64,000 nt of DNA from Polaromonas sp. JS666 (GCF_000013865.1 NC_007948.1:1550001-1614000), one strand, 5' to 3'. Shown: positions 37,052 through 46,224, numbered from the stretch's first letter. The notes: generated by a model from the sequence alone, not told the origin. Program-made: numbers and translations.

Positions 37052-37635
37052 ACACCAACCCCGCCGTCATTTCCAACGCTGCTCGACTCGCTTCTCGAAG
37101 TGAGGGAGGGCCTTTTGCTTGCCCACGCATATCGCTGGTGAGGATTTCTGGCCACGCCCACCTGGCATGGTCACTACATGCGCCGCAGCCCCCGGTTCCT
37201 CGGTGCAAGCTCAAGAAAGCACAGTTCTGGCTGCAGTTCGCTCCGGCTTCTCGTACCTGCGTCTCGCGTTCCGACAAGTCCGTGCTTATTCAATTCCCAT
37301 AGCGCACCGCCGTTTCAGTGGCGGTTCAGTTCACCCGATCTTTAGTCTACCGGCCGCGGAAGAAGTCCTCCGGCGTTGATCAGCGCCAGCGCGCCGCGGC
37401 CGCCAGCTAAAGACTCTCTGTGTCAGTGCGACGCGCCAGCCCATCGCAAATCGCAAGCGTCTACGCGGCCTGCCGGCCTACACTGCACCAGAACTTCTCA
37501 TAACTGAGATCTTTGCATAACGCTGCAGTCCCGCCGTTCGACACCCAATTTTCTCGCAAAACCCTTCAACATGGATAACGACATGTTGAAGGTGGTAAAC
37601 AGAATCAAAACGAGACTGATCCGCGCCAAGTAGGC
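37052..37635. other. Non-coding stretch after IS91 remnant
   Basis: About 580 bases between the IS91 remnant and the RecE-like gene. Open frames are short and shadow-like. It may hold the terminal part of the old IS91 element; no inverted repeats, RNA gene or promoter could be assigned. Confidence 0.45.
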
Positions 37636-38583
37636 CTAATGCGTGGTAGAAAGCTGGTAGCCGCCCAGCGCAGCCTTCCAGTCGGACTTGCCGCTAAAAC
37701 TCTGCCACGGCTCGATTTCGGCCTCTGCATTGCCACTGGAGTCAGGCCAGAAGCCGGTTTGCATGCAGGCCGTGTAAACAGACAGAACCTCCTGAAATTT
37801 CTTCGCACCGTTGCTCATGAATGATTGCCCCGCCGTGATCTGATGGATGGAGCTGGGCGCTTCGGTTTCTGCCGCGATGAAGACAAACTTTGCGGGAGTG
37901 GTCCTGCCTTCGTAAAGAGAGCGGGCGATGGTGTACATGAAAGCCTGGAAGTCATAGTGCAGGTCCACTGCGTCACGAATGAAGGCATTGATGGTGCCAT
38001 GGCGGGTGGTCTTCAAGTCGAAGCTGTATTCGGGGTGGTAGAGGTCCAGGCGGGTACGCAGCATCAAGCCCGTAGTGGGCTCTTCCACATAAATGCTGGC
38101 TTCGGGGATGCCTTCGTTCACAAAGTCGCCAAAGGGGCGTCCAAACACGATGCGATGCAGAATTTTCTCAGCCAGCTTTCGGGCACGCGCAAAGGTGGGC
38201 TCGTCAACCACCAGACGGCTTGCATGTTTGGTGAGGAAGGACTTGTATTCGGCTGCGCGTCCGTCCGCTATGCCAGGGTAGATGGAGAACTCAGTGCCGA
38301 TCAAGTGAGGCTCCAGTACCAGACCGTGCACCAGGCTGCCGAAATCCATGGCTTTGGTGGCCTTGTTGAGCGACAGCAGGTGGGCCTGGAAATGGGCAGG
38401 GGACTCCAGCAGCGGCTTGAGCATGCTGCAGCTCAACGCTTCCTTGTCACTGTGGTACTGGGCAGCGGGCAAATTTGCATACATGCGCGAGCCAGCAGCA
38501 AAGCCAGGGGTACTTTCAGATTCGTAGCCTTGGCCAGCGGCGAACATCAATGCAGAAGAATTTAAAACGGTTTCGGTATTCAT
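37636..38583 (-). CDS. PD-(D/E)XK nuclease-like protein (RecE/exonuclease VIII type)
   Basis: 315 residues. Segments NLPAAQYHSDKEALSCSMLK, PAHFQAHLL, AMDFGSLVHGLVLEP, IYVEEPTTGLMLRTRLD and YSFDLKTTRHGTINAF place the family: the D...D-x-K core is in TRLDLY...FDLKTT, with a Q-motif in DFQAFMYTIA. RecE-type exonucleases act with annealing proteins in phage and ICE recombination. It is divergent from the unknown gene at 38.7 kb. Confidence 0.82.
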   Translation of the reverse strand: MNTETVLNSSALMFAAGQGYESESTPGFAAGSRMYANLPAAQYHSDKEALSCSMLKPLLESPAHFQAHLLSLNKATKAMDFGSLVHGLVLEPHLIGTEFSIYPGIADGRAAEYKSFLTKHASRLVVDEPTFARARKLAEKILHRIVFGRPFGDFVNEGIPEASIYVEEPTTGLMLRTRLDLYHPEYSFDLKTTRHGTINAFIRDAVDLHYDFQAFMYTIARSLYEGRTTPAKFVFIAAETEAPSSIHQITAGQSFMSNGAKKFQEVLSVYTACMQTGFWPDSSGNAEAEIEPWQSFSGKSDWKAALGGYQLSTTH

Positions 38584-38706
38584 ATCAACCTCTCAGGTGC
38601 TTTTGTCTATGAAAACACGAAAACGCGCTACGTCAAGGGGTGGGACAAGAATTTGGCAAGGGACACAGATGAGGTCTTGACCAACACAAACGCCGTGTTA
38701 GCTTGA

Positions 38707-39696
38707 ATGCAAGGAATGGAAAAAACCGTGCAACAAACTGAACCCACGATCGGACACATGGCAGTAGACGCTCCCGCTGATACCAGCGCCAAAGGCTGGA
38801 TCGACCAGCTGTTGGATGAAGCGGTATCGAATACCGATGAACCGGCAATCTGGCGGCTGATGGATGAGCAATCTAGCAACGACTCTGCGCACGAGGCCTT
38901 GACCAGCCTGGTTTGCCGGCTGGCGTATGTGCACCACGAGCGGAATGTTTTCTGCGAACTCTTCATGCTGCCGGTCATCACCATGCAAGGTTGCAATGTG
39001 ATCGACAATGCCCAGGTCTGGAAAGGGGTGCGCAATCAGGTCCGTGAGGCGCTGGGCAACTGGTTCAACGATGACGGCTGGACTACGCTTTTTGACGACA
39101 TCGCGCCAATGGACTGGGTCACGACATGGCGTCCCGGTGTTTTGCGCGCCCACTTGGAAAGACTCATTCCAGGCGGCAGGGTTCGGGCTTCGTTCACCAC
39201 GGAACAGGTTTCTCTGCCTGACGAGGCGCCGCGCCTTGGATTCGTGGTGATCGGACGCTCCACGCACAAGGGCTGGCGTGACCTGCCCAGTTCCAATGCC
39301 CTGATGGACAAGCGTCTGAAGGACGTTATCAAGTATTGTTTGCAAATCCAGGCATCCATTGCGTCCAGTCACATGGAATCAGCGCCGATTGTCCTGGCCC
39401 CCGAGCGTATCCAGTTTGCGATCACAGACGGCGTTTCCTTGTGGTTGAGCAAACTCAATGAGGCCGTTGGCATTGAGGGTTGGACTGTGATGCCTTCGCT
39501 AGCGGCCCGCGACGTGGTGAAGGTGACGTTGAAACTGCGGAACAAGCAGGTGGAGCTAACCCAGTTTACGTTGCGCCTTCACCAGATTGGCACACAAGGA
39601 CTGAGCGACGTTTTGAGCATGCTCCAGCAGATCGCGCCGATGTTCGACGTCCCGGTGGACATGCAGGACTCGGAATACAAGAAACCGCCCACCTGA
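38707..39696 (+). CDS. Unknown accessory protein
   Basis: 329 residues, no recognised family. The N-terminal half is rich in Trp and acidic residues (WIDQLLDEAVSNTDEPAIWR, NWFNDDGWTTLFDDIAPMDW) and the second half is mixed alpha/beta. It lies between a RecE-like nuclease and a recombination-directionality-factor-like gene, so a role in element recombination or replication is possible but unproven. A later in-frame ATG at 38716 is also usable. Confidence 0.65.
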   Translation: MQGMEKTVQQTEPTIGHMAVDAPADTSAKGWIDQLLDEAVSNTDEPAIWRLMDEQSSNDSAHEALTSLVCRLAYVHHERNVFCELFMLPVITMQGCNVIDNAQVWKGVRNQVREALGNWFNDDGWTTLFDDIAPMDWVTTWRPGVLRAHLERLIPGGRVRASFTTEQVSLPDEAPRLGFVVIGRSTHKGWRDLPSSNALMDKRLKDVIKYCLQIQASIASSHMESAPIVLAPERIQFAITDGVSLWLSKLNEAVGIEGWTVMPSLAARDVVKVTLKLRNKQVELTQFTLRLHQIGTQGLSDVLSMLQQIAPMFDVPVDMQDSEYKKPPT

Positions 39697-39775
39697 CACT
39701 TGACAACTGATGTTTGTGTGTTGATATGGGTATGCAACGCGCTCTTGGCGCACTATCAATTCGGAGAGCTACCAA

Positions 39776-40789
39776 ATGAACCTCCACACCATTCCCGTTC
39801 GCCCCTTTGCCGAAGGGATCATTCGCATTGCCACCACTTCCGAGCCCGGCGCAGAGAAGATTGTGTTTGACGGCAGCATGGAAATCCTCTCGCGTCATCA
39901 CCAGGCACGTGAGGCAAATGCGATTGAAGTCCCCCGTCTGGCGAAGCACCCCATTCGGGATAAGTTGATGGAAGCAAAGCCCAACAAGGAAGCCCGGAAG
40001 CTGGTGGAAGTGCCAATCCGCATGTTCTTTGGCAAGACCAGCAATGCCCTGACAGTGGCCTACCAGGCGTATGACGCAGATGGCCGCCCTGTTTGCCGGG
40101 GCAACGGGGAAACCGCCAAACGCACCTCACTGTCCGATGAAAACGTGCGCGTGGTGATGGATGCGCCTTGCTCAGGGGCTGAAAGCTGCGAGTTTGTAGC
40201 CTCTGGCCAGGCACGGTGCCGGCGCCAGGTCTGCATGTCTGTGCAGATACCCGGCCAGGACAACCCGCTGAGCACTTTCGAGGTCCGTTCCTCGTCATAC
40301 AACACCTACAAGACCCTCAAGGGCCAGCTGGAGCTGGTGGAACGACGTTTCGGTGGGCTGCGCCATGTTCCGCTCAAGCTCCAGATCTGGCAGACCTCCA
40401 ATCAGGCCAGTGACTTCGAATCGTTCGATGTCTTCAAAATCGCCTTGGAAACGGCTACTGAATTGGAAGCCATGAAGGCCGTCAAGATCGCCCGGACAGA
40501 AGAGTCGGAAGCGGGTTTGGAGTCTGATGTGGATACGGCCTACACAGCCGCCACCGATGGTGTGGGCGAAGAAGATTTTGAAATTGTGACTGACTTTTAC
40601 ACCCAGCGGCCAGCTACTGCAGCTCGTCGAAGTGGCGGCGCCTCGCTTGTTGACCAGCTGACGGGTGCAACGGGACAGGTTGCGGGCACATCCCTTGCGG
40701 AAAATGTCATTGCCCATGCTATGGCGCGTGCGGGTGAGGACTCCGGGAAGAAAAAGGCCCACTGCTCCGGGTCAACAATCCAAGCCTGA
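39776..40789 (+). CDS. Recombination-directionality-factor-like protein (Gp3-like)
   Basis: 337 residues. The N-terminal part has FGKTSNALTVAYQAYD and CRGNGETAKR, then a Cys-containing block (CSGAESCEF, ARCRRQVCMSVQIPG) and RSSSYNTYKTLKGQLE, GLRHVPLKLQIW. This arrangement fits the Gp3-like family often called hydrolase or metal-binding protein in integrative elements; relatives control integrase direction. Assignment is from pattern recognition only. It ends 300 bases before the convergent CBASS operon end. Confidence 0.6.
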   Translation: MNLHTIPVRPFAEGIIRIATTSEPGAEKIVFDGSMEILSRHHQAREANAIEVPRLAKHPIRDKLMEAKPNKEARKLVEVPIRMFFGKTSNALTVAYQAYDADGRPVCRGNGETAKRTSLSDENVRVVMDAPCSGAESCEFVASGQARCRRQVCMSVQIPGQDNPLSTFEVRSSSYNTYKTLKGQLELVERRFGGLRHVPLKLQIWQTSNQASDFESFDVFKIALETATELEAMKAVKIARTEESEAGLESDVDTAYTAATDGVGEEDFEIVTDFYTQRPATAARRSGGASLVDQLTGATGQVAGTSLAENVIAHAMARAGEDSGKKKAHCSGSTIQA

Positions 40790-41092
40790 TTTCTGAATCC
40801 AGATGAGCAATCAAAACATCATACGACTGGTTATTGGAGATGTGACTTAACCCATTGAACTCACCGGCGTCTCCGATGCTATTGGCCGAGAGTAATTTTT
40901 CAGGTTGAGCCGCGCCATAAAGTACTCGAAAAAACTACTGCCGTGAGAGCTGCGATGGCCAAGAGTTATTGAATGAAATCATTCACTTATGGCAGTGCGA
41001 TCAAAATTAACAAAAACCTTGGCCGCGAGTAGTCTGCAAAAGAGCGTTTTGGGGACCTCTATGGCTACGATGGGCTCACTCCACGCCCGGAC
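40790..41092. other. Convergent spacer with no gene seen
   Basis: About 300 AT-richer bases between the directionality-factor-like gene and the end of the SLATT gene. No ORF, hairpin terminator or insertion sequence end was recognised. It is the left border of the CBASS cargo. Confidence 0.45.
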
Positions 41093-41620
41093 TCAGTCGC
41101 GCTGATCGACCTGATAGCGCGTTTCGCCCTCGGCAATACCCTTACGGGTCCGTTCAAAAGCCCACCGCGAGGTGGAGGGCGCAGCGCTATTCAATTCGTT
41201 GCGCCGCTGAGCCAGTCGATCAAGCTGTTCACTTTTTTTGCCGTCATCGATCGGCTTACGCAGCTCCAACTCTCTGAACATTCGTGAGTCGTTGCGCAAT
41301 GCAAGATATTGATTTCCCACATTCTTGTGCTGCAAGGCCTTGTCGTTGGGCTTCAGAAATGTCATCAAGGCAGTTAAAAGAGCTGCGGTCAGCGCTAAAA
41401 GCTGTGCAGCTAAAGGTGCTTCCTTGACGACGGCCGCGCTCGCGGCCGCAGCGGCTATCGTCGCGGGAATTCCGAGCCCGTAATGCAGCTTTGACCATAA
41501 CTCGCAGGAGTTAAAGTGACGCTTTGCCGAGTGCTCGGTGTCCTCCTCAATTCGCGCCGCCTCGACTCTGAGGCCATCAAGTAAAGGAGAGGCAGAATTG
41601 TTCAAGTCTTGATTTCGCAT
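41093..41620 (-). CDS. SLATT-type two-TM protein (probable CBASS effector)
   Basis: 175 residues. After an N-terminal helix (LRVEAARIEEDTEHSAKRHF) come two adjacent membrane helices (LGIPATIAAAAASAAVV and LAAQLLALTAALLTALMTFL), then the SLATT hallmark YLALRNDSRMFRELEL. SLATT proteins are predicted to make membrane pores when triggered by nucleotide second messengers or partner sensors. It starts 5 bases after the E2-like gene and ends the operon, the usual place for a 2TM effector of a CD-NTase system. It would act at the inner membrane, causing abortive infection. Confidence 0.82.
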   Translation of the reverse strand: MRNQDLNNSASPLLDGLRVEAARIEEDTEHSAKRHFNSCELWSKLHYGLGIPATIAAAAASAAVVKEAPLAAQLLALTAALLTALMTFLKPNDKALQHKNVGNQYLALRNDSRMFRELELRKPIDDGKKSEQLDRLAQRRNELNSAAPSTSRWAFERTRKGIAEGETRYQVDQRD

Positions 41621-41625
41621 GATAG

Positions 41626-42108
41626 TTAGGTAATTGAAACCGACTCAGAGCGTGCCCAGCGTTTGACTTTTTTGACGGGGTGCTCACCACCACCAGCCCA
41701 CTCGCCAGTTTTGCACCAGAGCTCAAAGTAGTAGAGCCATTCTGCAGTCCACGGAATATAAGTTTCGGCAAGACTCATCTGTGGCACCCAGTCTCGGTCA
41801 TTGGGCCACCAAAGACAAAGCCGAGTCCCTTTTCCACCGTACGTGTAGGTATGTGGGATCTTCTTTCCGCCGGCCAGCACCGTCAGATCTGGCTCAACCA
41901 CGATCATGTCTGGCCGCTGTCCATCCGGCATCACTTTCAGTACGCATTGATACAGGCGCCCGAATGCGCCAGGAGCAAGACCGACATGAAAGCTCAGTTC
42001 CCTGCCGCGGTAGCTCGCGTGCGCGCCAGGCAGCCCGAGGGCCCGCAGCTCCAGTGCGCGCTGAGACACAGTAGGTAGAGGATCCGGGCGGAACTGCACT
42101 TCAGTCAC
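41626..42108 (-). CDS. Stand-alone E2-like protein of CBASS
   Basis: 160 residues. The segment LCLWWPNDRDWVP with C98, and PWTAEWLYYFELWCKTGEW followed by GGGEHP, match the bacterial E2-like family found beside CD-NTases in systems lacking E1 and JAB domains; C98 is the expected thioester cysteine. Such E2 proteins are known to form covalent intermediates with the CD-NTase C-terminus and modulate its activity. Translation starts at GTG 42108, overlapping the CD-NTase stop by eight bases (GGTGACTGA), so the two are tightly coupled. No E1 or JAB protease gene exists within the window. Confidence 0.82.
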   Translation of the reverse strand: MTEVQFRPDPLPTVSQRALELRALGLPGAHASYRGRELSFHVGLAPGAFGRLYQCVLKVMPDGQRPDMIVVEPDLTVLAGGKKIPHTYTYGGKGTRLCLWWPNDRDWVPQMSLAETYIPWTAEWLYYFELWCKTGEWAGGGEHPVKKVKRWARSESVSIT

Positions 42109-43348
42109 CGAAGAAAGTGTGGCCGCGGGCGGGTAGCGCCATAGTCGTCGCGGCAACCGTTCCCACAGTGACGATGCGCCGATCTGGCTTGGCGATAGGA
42201 CGTGGCTCTTCGAGTTCGCGCACCGCCTGCGCGGCGCGAGGTCCGAAGGCTTCCTCGATCACCTTCAGGAGGGTATCCAGCCCTTCACGCTGCTCGATGC
42301 ACTCCAGCATTTGCTGCAGATGATTGGTCAGCAGGGAATGCCAGTTGGTAAAGGCCGCCTGCCGCTCAGAGGTGTTCATTCCGCTGGCAAGGTTGTCACC
42401 CGGCGCTGTGAGGTTTGGCAGATGCCAGAACTCCCCGCCGCTGGCCAACTGGTGCCGCTCGAAGCACAGCGGCATGGTCTCCACAATATCCAGAAGCAGA
42501 TCCAGCGGGCTTTCATGCTCAATTGGTGCCCGCAACGCGTAGGCTGCGGCGGCCAGGGAAGTGAGGAATATTGACTTAGGCGCGAAATCCGACCCGTCCG
42601 TGGGGGCGCCGAACGCCACGTTGCGATGCAACTTGAGCAGCTGCACCAAACGGCTGAGGAGGCGATTGAGTACCTCGTCTGCATCTGGCAGCGGCAACAT
42701 ATCACCACGCACCACCGCTTCGGAAAAACTCGCCAGTTTGGTTGTAGTAAACAACGGGCTGATCCGTGCAGCGTCGTTGAAGGCATTGGCCAAGCCCATT
42801 GGATTACTTGGCTCGAACAAGTGAAGTTCGCGGTCCGGCACTTTGGCGTGGGTCTCGCCGTGGAGGATGCTAAACAGGGGGTCTTCAATGATCGGCGTGA
42901 TGTCCGCGCGCATGCCATCTGCATATTCCAGCGTGATGCAACGCTCCCACCTGGTGATCCCCAGCCCATGAATCTCGGCGTAACGCTTCAGCACCGCATA
43001 CAGATCGTTGATCAGCTTGGCGGGATTGTCCCCATACAGCAGGTTGGCCACATGCCGTAGCCGAATCACCACATCGATATCAAAGCCCTCTGGGCGCCAT
43101 TTTGTCGGCCGGATAATGGTGCCGATGACTCGTGATCCCTGCGCGTGCACAGTCATAGTCAAATCGCGGAACTCTTCCGACTCCATGACGTAGCTTCCTG
43201 TCGCGCCATAGGAGCGTTCCATGGCATCCAGCTGTGTTTGCGTGGGCTCGTTGTATTTGGCGATGGCGTCCGCCAGATAGAAGAACTTCGGAGATGAAAC
43301 GCGGGAGAGTTGCCGCTTCAACGGCAGAGGAAGAGTATCGCGGTGCAT
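42101..43348 (-). CDS. CD-NTase (cGAS/DncV-like nucleotidyltransferase)
   Basis: 415 residues. Nucleotidyltransferase core: GS motif at G71-S72 (HAQGSRVIGT), catalytic D90 and D92 (GFDIDVV) and third acid D149 (MRADITPII). A helical C-terminal half follows. The chain ends RGHTFFGD, with a glycine one residue from the terminus in a flexible tail, suited to E2-mediated conjugation. It should synthesise a cyclic oligonucleotide after phage infection. ATG 43348 has GAAAGG eight bases upstream; a TTG at 43366 is rejected. Confidence 0.9.
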   Translation of the reverse strand: MHRDTLPLPLKRQLSRVSSPKFFYLADAIAKYNEPTQTQLDAMERSYGATGSYVMESEEFRDLTMTVHAQGSRVIGTIIRPTKWRPEGFDIDVVIRLRHVANLLYGDNPAKLINDLYAVLKRYAEIHGLGITRWERCITLEYADGMRADITPIIEDPLFSILHGETHAKVPDRELHLFEPSNPMGLANAFNDAARISPLFTTTKLASFSEAVVRGDMLPLPDADEVLNRLLSRLVQLLKLHRNVAFGAPTDGSDFAPKSIFLTSLAAAAYALRAPIEHESPLDLLLDIVETMPLCFERHQLASGGEFWHLPNLTAPGDNLASGMNTSERQAAFTNWHSLLTNHLQQMLECIEQREGLDTLLKVIEEAFGPRAAQAVRELEEPRPIAKPDRRIVTVGTVAATTMALPARGHTFFGD

Positions 43349-43384
43349 AGTGACTACCTTTCGCAATTCCGTTGACCGACGGCC

Positions 43385-44809
43385 TCAAGCCGAAGCTTCG
43401 GGCTTCTTATTGAAGAACTGGCCCAACTTGGTGTGTCCGGCCAGATTGCCCGGGCGGTATTCACGGCGCAGGCCGTAGTGAAGGACGCCGGGCAGCGCCA
43501 GACGTGTCATCACAGTCGGATGCAGTACCGCCTGGACATTGATTTCACGTGCTTCTTCATCAAGGAAGCGGCCAGCCCACGCGTGAGCCTCGTTCATGCT
43601 TATGACCTCGCAATGCTGCATGCCGCCGGCGTCCGGAAACATGTGCAGCTTGGCCTTGTCAATCTGCAGCGGGTGCGGCAGACCGGTTGCTTGTTCAGCC
43701 ATCCATTGCAAGGTGATATCCGACAGACGCGATTCATCTTCTGCGTAGCTGCCGCCAATGTCCGAATGGTTACCTGCAAACCAGACTTGCTGTAGCCACT
43801 CCGGCTCGCCCGGCCGCGCAGGCCATTCCCCGAGCGTGGCCCACGGTACACGAGCGAAATCCTTGCGCGTCTCGTCAATAGCCAGCGCATGACGGGCATA
43901 GCGTACGCGTGTGTTGAGCGAGTTGTCATAGAAGCGGAACCGCCAAGCGGCTATGTGCCAGCTGAAGTTGCCCTTCTTGGGAAAGTCGCGAATGGTCTTG
44001 ACGCTGGTGTTCACGTATCCAGCCAACAACGCGAGAGCGATGGCGGCGGTGAACGCCGAGAATGCAGGCCAGAAGCTAAACCAAGGCATGAGCGAGACAA
44101 TTCCTGCGGCCGCTGCGGTCGTCAGACCGACAAACGCCACGAGACTCAAGCCCATCAGGAGGCGACGCGGTCCGGGAGCGCCCAGCGCCGCCACTGTGTC
44201 GAAGACACCGATAAAGTACGGCACCACGTTCGATTGGCCGGCATCATTCTGGCTGCCGTATTTCTCCCGAAAGCGTCGAGCCTTCTCCAGCCGCTCTTCC
44301 TTACGTTCAGGCTTATTGCTGCCCGAACCATGCTCGTACACCTGCGAGACGGCTTCATCGGCAATTCGGCGAAGGCCTTTACCAAAGCGCGGCAGAGGAC
44401 TGCCGTCGGCGGCGTGGGTGGGCACTCCGCACAGCGACATGACGCCACCAACGCACCTGGCGGTATAGGCGCCACGGCTAAAACCGAAGAGAAAAACCCG
44501 GTCGCCCGGCTCGTAATGCTTGAGGATCGCCTCGTAGCAGTCAGCGATGTTGCGGCTGATACCCGTGCCTGTGGCGGCACTCCAGATTTTGCGAAACTTC
44601 TGCACCGGCCTGAAAGGAATCTTTCCTTCATCAGTCTCCGTACCCAGACCCGCGTCATAAAACGCGATTTGCTCAGCCGGATTGATTGGGCTTTCCGGCC
44701 CGGGACGGGCGGCGCGGAACAGTTTGTATATGTTGCTCAGATTCTGGTCTGGCTTCAATCCGCCAGCTTGGCCGGTGCCGTCCGAGAAGATGATGATGTT
44801 TTTAGGCAT
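43385..44809 (-). CDS. DUF2235 alpha/beta-hydrolase (Tle1-like phospholipase fold) with membrane segments
   Basis: 474 residues. KNIIIFSDGTGQAGG at the N-terminus, nucleophile S111 in LFGFSRGAYTARCVGG (GxSxG), IGVFDTVAALGAPG, and WFAGNHSDIGGSYAED near residue 365 supplying the Asp/His part of the active site. Two strongly hydrophobic stretches (about residues 216-240 and 245-270) sit between the hydrolase segments, so the protein is probably membrane-embedded. DUF2235 enzymes include phospholipases of type VI secretion. It lies 36 bases upstream of the CD-NTase on the same strand, so it may be an additional CBASS effector or part of a linked lipase module. Confidence 0.8.
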   Translation of the reverse strand: MPKNIIIFSDGTGQAGGLKPDQNLSNIYKLFRAARPGPESPINPAEQIAFYDAGLGTETDEGKIPFRPVQKFRKIWSAATGTGISRNIADCYEAILKHYEPGDRVFLFGFSRGAYTARCVGGVMSLCGVPTHAADGSPLPRFGKGLRRIADEAVSQVYEHGSGSNKPERKEERLEKARRFREKYGSQNDAGQSNVVPYFIGVFDTVAALGAPGPRRLLMGLSLVAFVGLTTAAAAGIVSLMPWFSFWPAFSAFTAAIALALLAGYVNTSVKTIRDFPKKGNFSWHIAAWRFRFYDNSLNTRVRYARHALAIDETRKDFARVPWATLGEWPARPGEPEWLQQVWFAGNHSDIGGSYAEDESRLSDITLQWMAEQATGLPHPLQIDKAKLHMFPDAGGMQHCEVISMNEAHAWAGRFLDEEAREINVQAVLHPTVMTRLALPGVLHYGLRREYRPGNLAGHTKLGQFFNKKPEASA

Positions 44810-44833
44810 TTTCTTTTCCGCTTTTTGATCAAG

Positions 44834-45247
44834 TTACCGTGCGCAGACTTTTTTGACGTCGACTGTGAACTCGCAGCGGTCAACGCCTCCGCTGTTCCAG
44901 CGGTGTTGGTCCAGCTTTGCGGTGCAACCTGCGTCCTCCAGCAAGGCCTTACCGCCCCGTGCCTCACACACCAAGACAGCCGAGTCACGGCCATCGCGCA
45001 GCACGCGCACCGTCAGACCGTCGAAAGACTTCATCAGCGCTGGGTCATGGGCTGTTGAGAGTTGCAGCAACTCAGCCTCTGGCAATCCGTCGGCCGGACG
45101 GCGATGGCGGACGGTGGCGTCCACCGCAGCGGAGACCTTCGTCAGAGCAGATGCCAGGTAATTCATTTCCTGAGCACTCGGCCGCGTCGCGCAACCGGTA
45201 AACAGGCAGACGGCCAGCAGCGGGATGATCTTGTAGATGTTTTTCAT
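44834..45247 (-). CDS. Small lipoprotein
   Basis: 137 residues. MKNIYKIIPLLAVCLFTGC is a lipoprotein signal (lipobox FTGC). The mature part is mixed with a Cys pair near the C-terminus (EDAGCTAKLD, DRCEFTVDVKKVC). No family recognised. Its ATG overlaps the end of the upstream phospholipase C-like gene by four bases, indicating co-translation. It may be an immunity or accessory protein for the neighbouring lipases. Confidence 0.7.
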   Translation of the reverse strand: MKNIYKIIPLLAVCLFTGCATRPSAQEMNYLASALTKVSAAVDATVRHRRPADGLPEAELLQLSTAHDPALMKSFDGLTVRVLRDGRDSAVLVCEARGGKALLEDAGCTAKLDQHRWNSGGVDRCEFTVDVKKVCAR

Positions 45248-46173
45248 GCCGGTTCCCTCCAAAAAACGAGCTTTCCTGTTTGCACACTGCGGCCGGTGTC
45301 GAGGTTCCAGTCCTCAAGCGTGTCCAAAGCATCCGATCGGCCCTCAATCAGCGCGTCGTCGAGGCCTTTCCAGACCGCAAGGACATTGCTCCTGGCGCGT
45401 CCATAGATTGCCTCGTAGTCCATGGGGCCTTCGGGTGTTCGCAGCTGCAGGGTGTAGCTCGTGTCGATTGAACTTTCCGTGGGATAGGCGATATTCAGAT
45501 CTGCGCTGACATGGCGCGCAAAGGGAAATAAGTGATTAGCACCGGCCATTGCCGCCAAAATATCTCGAAAACCGCAGTGCCAAGCACCCGGCAATGGTGG
45601 CCCCCCTGTCAGATCTTCCGGATAAACGGCAGCCAGCATCGCCAGCCACACTTGGCCCACAGTGGGGTCAATCTCGTCTTCGTCATCTGCGGCGTGGCAC
45701 GCGGCGATGCCTGTCGCCAGATGTTCAGACAAGCCGGTATCGCCAACATTCATCACCCGGGGGAAAATGAAAGCATCCTGGTGCATCTCGCAGCGCCGAT
45801 GCTCACCCTCGTTCCCCTTGTAAGGGCCAACTCGGCGCTCGACGACGGGATGGATGGTCATATCAGTGACCATGTGTGCCGCAAAGCCCAGTAGCCAAGC
45901 TGTGGCTTTAGGCCGAAGATCTGGTGGTAGTTTCGCCACGGCTGCCACTCCGACCCGCAGCAGCGAAGCATTGCGGGTGTAGTGCATGGCGTCCGCCCAC
46001 TTCTTCTGGCCTTGTTTGAGGGTGAGGTAGGGGTAGTCCGGGCTGACGGCACCTAACTCCGCATACTTCAGGTAAAGCCCAAGACTGACCAGCGTGTCTT
46101 CGCGCAACCCTGCCGAGTCGGCGCGCTTCTGGGCGTCATTGACAACCGCGATATGAGCATAGGCGCCGGGCAT
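45244..46173 (-). CDS. Zinc-dependent phospholipase C-like protein
   Basis: 309 residues. MPGAYAHIAVVNDA, YLKYAELGAVSPDYPYL, ADAMHYTR and LLGFAAHMVTDMTIHPVVE carry the His/Asp pattern of the zinc-dependent phospholipase C / S1-P1 nuclease fold. No signal peptide is evident, so it may act on the inner leaflet. It is first of six same-strand genes leading to the CBASS core and is divergent from the HTH/ImmA pair, with three dyads in the 256-base gap. Confidence 0.8.
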   Translation of the reverse strand: MPGAYAHIAVVNDAQKRADSAGLREDTLVSLGLYLKYAELGAVSPDYPYLTLKQGQKKWADAMHYTRNASLLRVGVAAVAKLPPDLRPKATAWLLGFAAHMVTDMTIHPVVERRVGPYKGNEGEHRRCEMHQDAFIFPRVMNVGDTGLSEHLATGIAACHAADDEDEIDPTVGQVWLAMLAAVYPEDLTGGPPLPGAWHCGFRDILAAMAGANHLFPFARHVSADLNIAYPTESSIDTSYTLQLRTPEGPMDYEAIYGRARSNVLAVWKGLDDALIEGRSDALDTLEDWNLDTGRSVQTGKLVFWREPA

Positions 46174-46209
46174 GGGAACTCCTTAAGTAGATCTGAGGTC
46201 GGACGGTGG

Positions 46210-46224
46210 GTCACCGCCGGTGAC
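46210..46224. promoter_or_regulatory. Palindrome in the CBASS divergent promoter region
   Basis: GTCACCG-C-CGGTGAC, a perfect 7-bp dyad 36 bases upstream of the phospholipase C-like start. Could be an operator or a small hairpin. Confidence 0.45.

Noticed and set aside
43889-45058. 389-codon plus-strand frame
   Set aside because: Antisense to the DUF2235 and lipoprotein genes; no recognisable domain.
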